DNA of 64,000 bases from Adineta vaga (Eukaryota; Rotifera). Below the pieces are notes generated by a model. It searched no databases. It saw only the letters and a list, made by a program, of their open reading frames with translations, and had not been told where the DNA came from. The stretch covers positions 10,726,001 to 10,790,000 of the forward strand of contig CP075495.1 of assembly GCA_021613535.1 (NCBI GenBank). The letters are read 5' to 3'. Below, piece by piece: positions 22,375 through 34,404 of the stretch (its first letter is position 1; every line of letters begins with the position of its first letter). The position numbers and the translations under genes were made by a program.

Positions 22375-24690
22375 CTAAAGTTTTAATGAAGAAAAATAAT
22401 TGTCAAGATCAATTATATCCACAGATAATTCACTATAAGCTAAAATAAGTTTATTATCAAATATTGTTAATGATTGAATTGATTTCTCAATCGTTGAAGT
22501 AATTTTTGTTAAATAATTTTCATGTATAAAACAATGTATACAATTCGAATTTTGATCTAAAAGAAACCATAGTTGTTTACCGATTTTATTTCTATTTGTT
22601 GGTAATGTATGTAGTTGTAGATTGGATAAAAATGTTGTGATAAGATTTGTTGGATGAAATGCATTTGAAATTGAAAGTTTTTTTATTAAATTATAATTAT
22701 GTAATTCATCACAGAAATATAAATGATAACCATGATTGTCTTGTATTAAAAATGTTACTAAGGATTTACTTGTAACGGTAAAACCAAGAAAATATTGAAT
22801 ATCAGGATATTTTTTTGTTAAATTTATAATCGATTCAGGATGAAAATTATCTAATGAACATTTGATTAATAGTTGATCGTATTCTTTATTTGTATAGAGA
22901 TAATAACAGAAATCATCGAAAACAGTTGATTGTATCTGATTATTGCGTTTTAATGATGTTTTATACGATAAATCATCAGTAAGTAATAATAAATCTTTAT
23001 ATAATGTATCATAAAGAAAATATTGATTATCAAAATTTTCTTTTATTATATCATAGAGAAAGAGTTTTGTTGATGTTATGATATAAAATAAATTGCTATC
23101 AGCATGACCAATTGAATAAATCTCCCCTTAAAACAAAAGAAAATCGAATGATTCAATTGAATTTTCTCAAATAAAATGAATGTGGTTTTGAAATGAAATC
23201 TTAACTGAATGGGATATAATGATAGGAAATCATTATCTACTTGTAACAGAATCAAATATAGTCTTTACTCGATGATTCCATTTAAAAGAAAGTATTGAAA
23301 GAGGAAGAATCATTTTTAGGATGAGATTTTCTTTCTCGGCCATTAGATGAGAGTGGAATTAGTGGACAAAGAAAGATTATATTTGATCATCTTTAAGCTT
23401 TATCTCATCGTCTTAACTTTTCATTCGTTTTTAATGATTGGGAAATGGCAGATTTCTATTAACTGATGTTTTTACAATTTCATAATGGATTTCTTCTAGC
23501 TGAAATAAAATCAAGAATCAATCATTTAACTCTGTTGAACGATGAATAATTTAGAAGTTAAAAGTCTGACATACTGAAGACTAACATCTGTTTTATGTAA
23601 CAATGACATAGAAAAAAACAAAGCTTGAAATCATACCTTCATCCCAATGAAATTCTTTTGTTTCATCTTTCTGTGTATCACAAACATAAAGTATATTAGA
23701 TGTATTCATATTGTAAAGGAGAATAAATCGTTTGTTAGCAGCACTAAGTAATGCACTATCACATGGAACAGTATGTATGAGGACTTCTTTTACTGGTGTA
23801 ATTGTGATATTTTGTTGTTGTTGTTGTCGTTGCCAATTTTGTGAGACTTTTGAGAATTTAAATTGATCGCCTCTATAACAATAAAGTTAGTAAACAATTG
23901 AAAATGAAATAATGGAAATAGTTACGTATTATTTGGATATGTGTCTCGAATAAGTTTCGTTAAATCGATTTCATTACTTTCAATAGGTGTTGGCAATTTT
24001 TCAATCGATTTTAATTGCATAGATTCTTGTTTTTGTTGAAAGGCTTCAATATCAGCACGTTTACTAAAACTTGTGAGATGTACAGCTGTTTTTGGTGTCG
24101 GTGTTGCTGAAAAAATCAGACGATTTTTTTCAGTATTTGCTATCACAGAATTCATTGAAAATGATGTTGATAATTGATTTGATTGTTTTGCTAAAGAGAG
24201 TTTTTGAATATTAGGTAATAGTGATGGACGATATTGAAATGATTCAGCTATTTGACGTTCATGAAGAAGGACTTCATCGAAAGCAAATTCACGATGTAAA
24301 CTGAGCAGATTCTGAAATCTTTTGAATAAACCTAAGATAAACAAAGATTAATTAGTTCAATGATATGGCGCGAAATTTCAAATTCATAAACAATCATGTT
24401 ATCTAACTAATAAGTGAGAATATTTTACATGTTTTGTTTTCTTCATAGGTTTTAAATGCTTCTTGTTCGAAATAATCCAATTGATTCGCTAATTCAATTG
24501 TATTAAATTCGGTTATTGCACGAAGTTTATCATCATCATTATTGTATAGACATGCCTGTTCACGAATGAAAGCAATCGTACGATCACATGTTTGTTGCTC
24601 ATCATCAAGTATCTGCTTATAATAATCAAATTTTGAATATATAAATTGAAGACATGCTTCAAAACTTGAACATATTATCTTTTCATCCAT
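22375..24690 (-). CDS. Unrecognised 551-aa protein, helical N-terminus and beta-rich C-terminus
   Basis: Four exons (24690-24429, 24331-23926, 23872-23637, 23126-22375) with intact phases encode 551 residues. The first ~110 residues are predicted helical and acidic (DDEQQTCDRTIAFIREQ, LANQLDYFEQEAFKTYEE). A Ser/Thr/Pro-rich linker follows. The last ~330 residues have recurrent beta-strand-like blocks (RFILLYNMNTSNILYVCDT, LFYIITSTKLFLYDI, KLILAYSELSVDIIDL) that would suit a beta-propeller. A CAA-encoded Gln run lies near residue 240. I recognise no family. The start is 60 nt after the SMAC-like stop. A good acceptor (TTTGTCAATTTCAG) lies 12 nt before the ATG, so it may be the last cistron of a minus-strand operon. 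Confidence 0.7.
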
Positions 24691-24750
24691 TCAATTCATT
24701 ATCTGAAATTGACAAAATAAAGAAATAAAGAAAAATATATATAAAATGAA

Positions 24751-25377
24751 TTATTTTTCAGAAGTTTTTATTTCGTTCTCATCAATCGAATTTCCAATCA
24801 ATTTTACTTGTTCCTCAGTTAATTGTCGTTCATTTTGAACAATTAATCGTTCATTTTGTTCAATTATAAGTTTCGAACTGACTAATTCATTCGATACAAT
24901 TTGTGTTACAGTTTCATCTTGCGTTTGATAACATGCATCAATAGATTCGTTAACCATTCGATCGATTGTTGTTAAAAGTAAACGCAAACGTAACAATTCA
25001 GTTTTCATTTCATTTAATGTTGAACGTTGTTGAACAAAAACATTCCAGATTTCTTGTTGAATACTACCTGAACCCTCATGTTTTTTATATTCTTCTAAAA
25101 TACCAATCATTGTAGATATATGTACACAATAACGTTGAGTTAATTGCGAATAGTAATACAACGTATGTTTGAGAAAAGAAGATGAAGATGATAGAGTGAT
25201 CATTGATGATTCACGAATACATTCAAAACCAGTACAATTTAAATGTTGGTAAGGTGTTCGAGGTAAGTCGGATGGATTCTCCACAGGAATGGGTTTTAAT
25301 TCTTCAGATGAAGAACGATTGAAAAAGAATGAAGATGCAATAGCAAAATAAGACGGACGGAAACGAAATCGAAACAT
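24751..25377 (-). CDS. SMAC/DIABLO-like mitochondrial protein (probable)
   Basis: Single exon, 208 residues. The N-terminus (MFRFRFRPSYFAIASSFFF) is Arg-rich with hydrophobic residues and no acids, as in mitochondrial presequences. The rest is a long helical bundle. Blocks such as QQEIWNVFVQQRSTLNEMK, DRMVNESIDACYQTQDE, and the following VSSKLIIEQNERLI region align by eye with the three-helix bundle of animal SMAC/DIABLO (its EVWQVI and AAYQTGAD regions). SMAC is released from mitochondria during apoptosis and binds IAP BIR domains through a mature Ala-Val-Pro-Ile-type N-terminus. I see no clear AVPI motif here; the cleavage site cannot be fixed from sequence alone. An acceptor TTCTTCTTTTAG ends 2 nt before the ATG. 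Confidence 0.6.
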   Translation of the reverse strand: MFRFRFRPSYFAIASSFFFNRSSSEELKPIPVENPSDLPRTPYQHLNCTGFECIRESSMITLSSSSSFLKHTLYYYSQLTQRYCVHISTMIGILEEYKKHEGSGSIQQEIWNVFVQQRSTLNEMKTELLRLRLLLTTIDRMVNESIDACYQTQDETVTQIVSNELVSSKLIIEQNERLIVQNERQLTEEQVKLIGNSIDENEIKTSEK

Positions 25378-25570
25378 ATCTAAAAGAAGAACTTAAAGAT
25401 TCAGATTCATTTTTGTTCTTAATAGTTACGATTTTCTTAATCATTAACTTGTAGATATAAATGATTAGTTAAACTGATTTACTTTTTTTTATTTAAAAAA
25501 ATCAAACAATACAAACTCTAAGTGACATACTTGAAAAAGTTTTATCTACAAAATTCTTTTTCACTACTGT

Positions 25571-26678
25571 TCATGCTAACGGTTTGATTTCATCTGGTAC
25601 TGTTAATTTCTTTGTTTCAATCCATGATTGCAATTGTTTCTTCCTAAAAAATAAAGAACAGAGTAAAATGAATTTCCCACTCTTCTCCGCTATCTTACCA
25701 TATAGGTCTTTGAGATAATGGTGGAAAACCATCATTTTTCAGTAGATGATGAGTTGTAGCAAATGATCGAACAGCTGTCTATAATGAACAAATAGTTTAA
25801 TCAATTTTTTGTCGATTTTATTCACGATTCTGATTATCTTCAGAAAGAATCATAGATGAAAACTGAATAGAAAAGATCTTTTCCAAAGGGCATGATAATT
25901 CGATGCCAAAGGCATCAATAAATTCTCAGAGAATTTTTCTTCTAATTATGTTATCAAAATATATTAGTTTGGGCATTTTCATAATCCATTTCCGATTTTC
26001 TTTTCGAGCATCTTACAAATACAATTGTTTATTAAAGAAAAGAAAATGACTTGTGTAACATTCAAATGTATAGTATAGGAGCGAATAGAAAATGAATAGA
26101 AGATAATATAATTGGCAAACAACTCAATTTGTCGATCGTGATATTGTATCACTTAATCGAGATATTGAAGAAGTTTTGTTTAGCATACAAAATAATCGAC
26201 TTGGAATACGTTTCTCTTTACAGACTTTCTTCTATGAAATGTTTTTCTGTATTGAGTTATTTATAAGTAATATTCTATTATATGGGAGTATTCAGATCTT
26301 TTTTCTTACAGAAAAAAAAACAACTGATTGAAATTTTTAAAAATATTCTTACCCAAAACCGTTTGCATGTTTTATAGTTCTCTACTTCAGCATCACATTT
26401 ATGTTGATCATCGCTGTGCATCAATATACAAGAACTGGCTATTTCAGATTCCTAAATAGAAAATAAACAATCAATCATGAAATATTTCATTGAACTTAAT
26501 CGAAATATAAGTTATCTACGAATGAAATAAACTATTTTACTTTTAAGCAAGGATTGAGTTCTTGTTGTCGATTATCAAAGAATTTCCTTCGTTTATCCGT
26601 TGGTAAATCTTGATATCGAAAAGTGCCTGGTTTGTACGAGATATTTTCATTCACAATATCGTTCGTTGTTGATGACAT
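25571..26678 (-). CDS. CHCHD7: CHCHD7/COX23 twin-CX9C mitochondrial protein
   Basis: Four exons (26678-26541, 26451-26353, 25778-25699, 25643-25571) encode 129 residues. The core reads NPCLKESEIASSC then CDAEVENYKTCKRFW, i.e. two CX9C pairs separated by ten residues. The NPCL..SE and NYKTCKRFW signatures are those of CHCHD7 (yeast Cox23), an intermembrane-space protein imported by the Mia40 disulfide relay and linked to cytochrome c oxidase assembly. It carries an N-terminal extension of about 40 residues and a C-terminal tail beyond the usual ~85-residue length. The ATG is immediately preceded by an acceptor-like CGCTTTTTAG. The 574-nt intron between exons 2 and 3 is long for this locus. Confidence 0.88.
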
Positions 26679-27028
26679 CTAAAAAGCGATTGTCTATATT
26701 TTTCTCTGTCTTTTAATGGATTCGAAACAAACAAACAAATCAATTCAATAGAGTATTCAAAAACACAAATCATCACCACGTTTTATTCATGAACTTATCA
26801 GGAAAAGAAAAACAATAAACAATAACAATAGCAAGCAACGAAGAACAAACTAAATGAAACAGAGATTAGAGATAATTTCACTGAATTTTCTTCACAAATA
26901 TCGCTTCACCGATACGATAGAAAAGAAAATAAAGAACAGTAATTACTAATAGCGACATGCGCACATATTTCTTTTTGAATGTTCAATGCATATCTTAGCA
27001 GCTAAAATAAATTCAAGCACCTTGTTTT
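26679..27028. other. Spacer between UCKL1 stop and CHCHD7 start
   Basis: 350 bp, AT-rich, no exon recognised. It presumably holds the UCKL1 3' UTR and possibly an intercistronic region. Confidence 0.4.
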
Positions 27029-30000
27029 TCATATTGTAGAAAAGACATCTTCTTGATCGATAGATCGTGATATTGTTGGTGGTGATGTATCACGATGAAA
27101 ATGATTTGTTTTCGATGGCATTTGAGGAGAATGAGATATCTCTGTTGTCGAACTAATATTTCCACTTGGACCATAGAGAATATCTTCATTATCTGATAAA
27201 ATTGGATCAGTACCAAAATATCGATCACCAAAGTTTCCTAAACCTGGACATATAAAACCTGTATCTGGATCAAGTTCAGTATCACATGCTGTTGTAACTA
27301 TCTTAACTTTTGGAAATGCATAAGCAACAGTTTGAACACCTATATTTAGAACAAAAGTTTTTCTCAAAAACAAAATGAAATTATTGAAAACAAGCCTTGT
27401 TCGGATACTAATAATGACAGTAGAGCAATTTTATCTTCAGGAACATTATGATCTAATAAAACTCGTATTGCCATTAAAGCAGCTGCTCCAGTAGCTAAAA
27501 TAAATATAAGATTTTGATAGAAATTCGTCAAATGAAAAGAAAACGATTACCAATTGTAGCATCAAGAATAAATACATAAGCATTGGCAATATCTCGAGGT
27601 AATCGAAGAAAATGAAGCTATTCATTTAGAATGATAAATAAATAGAAAGTTCTATTCAATTTTTTTTGTTTTACCTCTGGTTCATAAGTAATTTGATTTG
27701 TTTGAATTAAAATTTTACCAATTTTTGCATCTTTATAAACTTCACTTAATGCTGGTTCTAAACATTCACCGGCTCGGACAATTGATACACCACACACCTA
27801 TTCAATAAATACATTTATTCATTACTTCTTCAACGAAAAGATTCAAAACAAAATTTGCTTACATCAGCGTACACATGTTTTTTTCCTTTATATAAAAGAC
27901 TTTGTGGTGTTTCAACTGTTACATCCTAAAGTAATATTAAAAAACTCTTCGAAACTATTTCCTAAATGTTCAATTACTTCAAAAGGTAATAATGAAAGTG
28001 CATATTCAATTAATACACGCATAAGACGATTGGAATAAAAAATAAATTCATTTCGAAGTGTTTGTTTGTTTCTAAAATCCAATTTTTGTTTTGAAGCGTA
28101 TTATTTGACAACACAACTTATCTCTACCTTATGATTGTATGAAGATATTTAATTTGTGCTGTTTGTTCGACAAGATAAAATGTATCAGGCATAGGTAAAT
28201 CTCGCATAGATCCAAGATTATTGACAAGTTCATTTCTTACTTTTACACCACGCTAATTATGTACAAAATGGATTATTCAAAATTAACAAAACGATTACGT
28301 CATTCAACATACATTATGAAGTTCACGATTGACATGACGTACAATTAAATCGATGGCAATTTTATTTTCACCACCTAGAAACAATGACAAAATGACTCAA
28401 GCTCAGAATATAATCTATATTAAATCGCGTCATTGAGCGACTATCAGAGATGTGTAGGAACATGATCCCAGATGAAAGTTTAATATAGTTTATGCATGAC
28501 AATTATTGACATCAATTCGTCACAGTATTTTGTTAATTTGACATGTGCGCAGTGATTAAATACCGTATCAAACATGACAAACAAGACGTGTTTATTCTAT
28601 TCAAAATCACGAACAAAACGATTCTTTCATTAGGTACATAATCGACTGTATCTAGGTAATCATCTATACAAAAAAACTATGCTATTCACGCATATTCAAC
28701 CCTGGAATTGATATGAAAAAGAAAGGTTGCAAAACTAATCTTGTTATTTACATGAAATCTAATGGCATTTCGATTATTTGCGTTCTATTCGAAAATATGC
28801 GAATAGAAAAACTAGTTTTTTTTACCTCTCGGAACAATTAGATCTGCGTAAATCATTGTTGGAGCTATATAATGATCGTAGGATGGTTTAACAAAACGTG
28901 TATATTGTTGGATAACACCATCGATATCTCGACCACGTTCGGTTATATCACGCTCCAATCGACGTGCCAGACGAATGTCTGCATCCGTATCAACGAATAT
29001 TTTCATATCAAGAATCTGTAGAAAAAAAACAATTTCCAATCTGAATTCTATTTCACGAATATCTTTCATATGAGATTACATACGTCAAGAATCTCTTTGC
29101 TAGCAAATGACAAAATGCCTTCAAAAATGACTACATTAGCACCATAAAGTATTTTCTATTGATAAAAAAAAAGTGAATAAATCGAAAGAATTCATTTATT
29201 GAACATACTGTATGAGATTCACGTGAATGAGTAGTAAAATTATATAGAGGAATATCAACCTAAATCCAAAATCAAGAGAAATGATATTATGAGATATTTT
29301 TCTACAAGAAATTTGACTGTACTTGTCTACCCATTTTAAGATTTTTCAATGTTTCAAGTAAAAGATCAAAATCAAATGCATCCGGATGATCAAAATTATA
29401 ATTATTTTCACTCGCAAGTTCGTGTTGTTCATCATCGAGTACCTGAATTCAATACCAATGAAACAAATCATTATAAAAATCTCTTTCTTTATACTTTATA
29501 AAATGAATCCATGCTTAATAAAGTAACCCATGGTACATTTAATTTTTCAACAATATTTTGTGCAACAGTTGTTTTACCACTTGCACTACCTCCGCAAATA
29601 CCAATCATAAAGGCTTCTTTAATTTCACCTGTTGCATTGTACCAAGCAGGTCGACCTGTTTATTTGATGTTCATAAAGAAAAACAAGATTTCAAACAAAC
29701 CATTCCTTTATTTGACAAAGATACCTGCTGTATAAATAGGTTTTTGTCCACGAAAAGATATTCGATCATCACCGGAACGACTAGTTGTACGTAGACGTCG
29801 TCGACGCATTTTTGTAGCTGGAGTTGAAGGTGTTGACGGTGATGTTGCAGTAAGTGGCTTACCATTTATGTTATTTTTTTGTTTAGTATAAAAACTTACA
29901 CGACGTTTCGCTAGTGTTGGTGAAATATTTGTTGGATCATTTTGAAATATTTCATCATCATTATTTGAATCACTGAAAAATCAAAAGAATCAAATGATTT

Positions 30001-30578
30001 TTAAAAGTCTGTTACTTTATAGAAGAAAAGGTTTTTGATTAATTCATTTGTTAGAAGAGTTAAACATAATATCTCTCACCATGTCAGCACGATCATCATT
30101 AGTTAGATTAGAGTCATTTGTTAAAATTGATTTTTCCATATTTTTCACACTTTCTCTGGATATAGGCTCTTTCTGAAATATCTACGAGTTGATTTCAACT
30201 ATACAATCACTTGTATGAAGTAAGTTATAAATAACATACATGTGACTAAACTCAATGCTTTCACCCGATTCTTTTTCTTTTCCTCTCATTTAATACACTT
30301 AGACATATAGGTATATATATATACATTCATGAGAAAAATCGCAACAAAAAAAAATAAAGCATAATATACATGCCTTAGCTAAACATGAAGCAAACGTTTA
30401 GTATAATTACTTGTAAGAAAAGAAAAGAAAATTCAACGCTTTTTTGCGTTTCTATCAGAGATGAAAGAAAATATAAAAGTCAATAATTTAAAAAATAAAA
30501 AAACAAACAAAAAATGAAATAAAAATTCAACTAAACGTACCTGTCAGTAGTACCTGAATGTCGTCGATACGTGCTCAT
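27029..30578 (-). CDS. UCKL1: Uridine-cytidine kinase-like 1 (UCKL1)
   Basis: Fifteen exons, all in phase, encode 607 residues: 30578-30541, 29972-29725, 29655-29495, 29442-29323, 29259-29209, 29155-29084, 29015-28826, 28374-28313, 28252-28128, 28071-27978, 27925-27863, 27797-27675, 27617-27551, 27494-27396, 27339-27029. IYTAGRPAWYN leads into the kinase domain with the P-loop [30 protein letters not shown] and [14 protein letters not shown]. Then comes a UPRT-like domain with SIVRAGE, the PRPP-loop-like [14 protein letters not shown] and [15 protein letters not shown]1 proteins phosphorylate uridine/cytidine in pyrimidine salvage; the UPRT half is usually considered inactive in animals. About 70 Ser/Thr-rich residues extend the C-terminus. 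The intron at 27340-27395 appears to be GC-AG. An open stretch at 30080-30172 inside intron 1 does not fit the reading phase. Confidence 0.95.
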
Positions 30579-30806
30579 TTTTGCGAAAAGTATCTATCTA
30601 CGATTAAAATAAATCTCATGTAGTTATAGAATTTTTTCTAAATAATTTCATTTGTTTGTTTTTTTTTGTCGTATAAATGTATGTGTCAATTTTTATTTTA
30701 TTTGAAAGAGTTTTTGAACACATACATAGAAAACAAAACGAATAATGATGATGTTACTGAGATGATTTGTTTTCATATTCTTATTGTTAATTGTTCGTGT
30801 GGATGT

Positions 30807-31574
30807 TTAATAGAGACGTTGTGGTTTACCCATGCTTGATTTGACGTAAAGTGCACGAACATTTTGCCAATTTTTTTTAAGTAATGAAACAAGAAAGTTA
30901 ACTGATAAATTGATGTTAGCAGCTAATTCTTCTTGTGTCATTTTTACATTACCAACAGCAACAGCTAAACAAATGGTTTTCTTGGCTTGAAATTTAATTG
31001 TTGATTTAAGTTCTTCAACTTTTTGTACCAATGAATCACTGTGTGTAATAGCTGTTGGAAATTTACCGGCTTTATTTAAACCAGGTCCTGAAGAGAGAAA
31101 GAAAGATTATTATATATGAAAATGTTGAATTTCAACATCTATACCAAGAATACGAGGGATTTGTCGAATGACAACATCAGATGCAAGAAAAGCATCATAT
31201 TGATGTGAAAGTTTTCGTACGAGCTTTTTATCCTTGTTTAATTTTTTTAATTCATCAACAGTCATTGCTGGAATATTATTAGCACGTGCTTCATCACAAT
31301 GACTTTCGTCACCCAAAACACAAACAGTAAATTTTGGTTTGGGAATATGACGAAGACGTACAGTACCACTGAAACGTTTGTCACGTGAAGGATCAAAATT
31401 TTTAAGAACAATTTGTAATTCAACTGTTTCGACAAAAGCACGTTTCTTGGTGTCATTGGAATAAGTTAAAACATTATTTGCCGTTTCCATAAGCATATCC
31501 TAGTTTTTAAAAGACAAATTACATTCAATATGATCCCTGAATTTGAATCTTACACGAGTGATTTTTGACGACAT
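30807..31574 (-). CDS. RPL10A: 60S ribosomal protein L10a (uL1)
   Basis: Three exons (31574-31554, 31499-31145, 31087-30807) give 218 residues against 217 in vertebrates. Diagnostic segments are the start [51 protein letters not shown] and the C-terminus [10 protein letters not shown]. It forms part of the L1 stalk that guides E-site tRNA release. The first coding exon is only 21 nt, a layout common for ribosomal protein genes. UCKL1 starts 228 nt downstream on the same strand. Confidence 0.98.
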
Positions 31575-32667
31575 GTTGAGATGATGCGAGTTTTAAATTC
31601 GATCTAAAATAATGTATAAAAATTAATATAAAATATAGTTCTGATGTCTAAATAATTTGTTGTAGATGCAGATTTAGAGAAGCTAAAAAATAAACAAGCC
31701 GTCTCGTCTCGTCTTCGACTGGTGATCCAACGAATACCATTGAACATTTTGGCAAATATTATTTCAAGAATATTTTTGATTAAAAATCAAAGTATTCTTT
31801 GATCTTATCGTACTGAAATTATAAAATCACTTTTTAGACTAAAATTCGATTATGACAGTAAGTTATTAATGCACTTCAATACTTACTGATTTGTACCAAT
31901 CAAAAACCAGAGATCTCTTGAACAGTGAATTGTACATATCTATACCTACCTACCGAACCGATTCTTATTCTTATGACTACGTGACATCATATCATATCGT
32001 AATCTTTAATTAACATCGAGCATACTGTGCTATTCCCTGTTTCTCAGCAATAAACACTATCAACTATTGATGCGAATGCAGTTTCTCAAGCATTAAAGAT
32101 AGGTAGCAGTGAATTCTATGAATAAGAAGGCGAGAAACAGCATTGATCGAACTATTCTATATACAAGAAACTGTGAATTTCTTTCAACACACATGGCCAG
32201 ATGAAGACAACTGACTCTTGATACAGATGGCACTAGTCCACGTTGTCGTTGATTATGAAAAATAATGATTTTTTCGATATATTTTCGACAATATAATTGT
32301 ATATGAAAAAAATATTTTGTTGAAAATATATTTCTGAAAATTTTTCTAACCATAATTTGAATGTTTCGTTAATGCTAGAACGAACCTAATGCCATCTAGA
32401 AGGTCATTTTGACATTTCTTATTCTATCTAACCAATAACTACGATTTACTAGTAGGAAGGAATTTGATATTAAAATATTTCGTTGCGGGAGATGATTGGC
32501 CACAAAAACGTTAACTAATTTTCACACTGAAATATCAAGTTAAATATCAAGAATATAGTCGAATTAAACTCATAGTTTTATATTAATATTAAAAATCATT
32601 ATGTAACCTATTGTTTATTATCGTATATATATTCAATTCTATTCTCAACATTATAGTAAATATTCGA
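31575..32667. other. Divergent intergenic region between RPL10A and the SLC25 carrier
   Basis: 1.09 kb separating two genes transcribed away from each other; no exon seen. It presumably holds both promoters. A TTTTAG acceptor-like site lies about 30 nt upstream of the RPL10A ATG and an ATTATAG site 11 nt upstream of the carrier ATG. Confidence 0.5.
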
Positions 32668-34021
32668 ATGGCAGTAGCTGCAGATGTGACTGCTCAATCG
32701 CTCAGTAATAAAATAAATCGTGACGATGATGACGACAAGAAAGAATTATCCGTCAATAAAAAATCACACATACATGAACATCCTTTTTTCAAAGAAGTAG
32801 ACTTTTCCTATAGTTTTTGTTTTTTTTCATCAACCTATTTTTTAACATTTTAGTTTGCTACTAGTGGTTTAAGTGTTTCTATTGCCAATGTTGTTACATT
32901 ACCAAGTAAGAACGAACAAATTTTATTTGATTACCTTTTTTTTCTAAATGATTATGTAATTTATTTAGTTGAAGTATTAAAAGTACGTTTACAATTAGCA
33001 AATGCAGCGATGACCACATCAGAGGCAGCAATGGCAGCAGGTTTCATTGAAACAACAAAGAGAATCTATCAGCAAGAAGGCATTCGAGCATTTTATTCTG
33101 GTCTTATGCCGGCAATTGTTCGTGGACTATTTTATGGTGGTGTACGACTTGGTAAATCTATCAAGAAAAAAAAAGAAAACATTTGATCAATAAAAATTTC
33201 TTTCATAATTTGACAGGTGCTTATGGGCCAATAAAAAATATTCTGAAACGTGTTGTCACTGATGATAAACAAGCAACTGTGAAATTTATTCGTAATGTTT
33301 CTGCTGGTTGTATATCAGGTTGCATAGCAGCTGTAGCATCGAATCCAGTAGATCTATGTAAAACAAAATTACAAGCAAAAAATTCTCCATATACATCATC
33401 CATACATGTGATTAAAGATGTTATTCAACATCATGGAATTAAAGGTCTATGGGTTGGTACTGTACCAGCAGCGATTCGAACAGGTTTGAAAAAGAAAAAG
33501 AACAATTATGTATGATGCAATATTTCATTATTTGAATTTTCATTTTAGCTGCTCTTACAGCGGCACAATGTGTAACATATGATCATGCCAAACGTTTTTG
33601 GATTCGAATAACAGGTTGGGGTGAAGGAATTAAATTACATTTAGGTGCATCATTAATTACTGGGTAAGTTATTTGAAAATGTTTCTTAGAAATAGTTCGT
33701 ATTTTTTTTTGAATTAATCTTAGACTTGTTACAACAACAATCACTGCACCACTTGATACAATTAAAACAAATATGTATGCATCAGGAGATTATGGTGTTA
33801 TTGAATTTACAAATAAAATTGTGCATAAAGAAGGTTTCCGAGGTCTCCTACGAGGTTGGACGGCCGCATATGTCAGACTTGGTAAATTATTGAAATATTT
33901 CATTCTTTGTTTTGCATACAAAAAAAGATTGATTCATTTCTGTCTTCTAGGGCCCCAAACGACAGTTATCTTTCTTGTCATGGAAAAATTGCGTCAATTT
34001 TCTGGGCTTTCAGCATTATGA
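32668..34021 (+). CDS. Mitochondrial carrier (SLC25 family)
   Basis: Seven exons (32668-32796, 32854-32905, 32969-33151, 33217-33483, 33549-33663, 33724-33881, 33951-34021) encode 324 residues. All three Px[D/E]xx[K/R] carrier signatures are present: LPIEVLKVRLQ, SNPVDLCKTKLQ and TAPLDTIKTNMY. Each is followed by a G-x-x-x-[F/L] matrix-helix region (EGIRAFYSGL, HGIKGLWVGT, EGFRGLLRGW). The family exchanges metabolites across the inner mitochondrial membrane. The first and second repeats look closest to the uncoupling-protein/dicarboxylate branch, but the substrate cannot be assigned. The N-terminal ~45 residues are very acidic (RDDDDDKKE), unusual for the family. DNAJC16 starts 384 nt downstream on the same strand. 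Confidence 0.93.
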
Positions 34022-34404
34022 AAATACTTTTAATTGATCAGGTTTATACATTTTCTAGTCTATTTGTCTTAGCTATTGTTTATACTTTCTATTCTTTTTC
34101 CATTCGACTCCTTTTTTCGCACTACATATATCTGAGGCATGTAGACAACAAACTTTCTCTTTCGTTTGTTTTTTTTATGCAAAACTTGAGTGTCAAGATT
34201 AATATGTAATCACGATTCTGATGGTATAACCAACACAATGCATGTCTGACGAATGGATCTTTGTATCTTGTAGATTAGATTGGATTAGTTATGTTAAATA
34301 GTTATTTTATTAAGGTTTTCAATGTGAAAATATCGAAAAAAGCTCGAAATTTTTCTAATGATTCAAAATGCCATCGTTCTTTTTAGATATTCTTGAGCTA
34401 TTTC

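Noticed and set aside
29880-29900. GTAAGT inside UCKL1 exon 2 as a splice donor
   Set aside because: Reading straight through keeps the phase required by the next exon (IYTAG/RPAWYN); no suitable acceptor was found.
30080-30172. Extra UCKL1 exon ([13 protein letters not shown]..)
   Set aside because: Open and flanked by acceptor and GTGAGA donor, but its phase is incompatible with exon 1. Direct splicing of exon 1 to 29972 keeps the frame.
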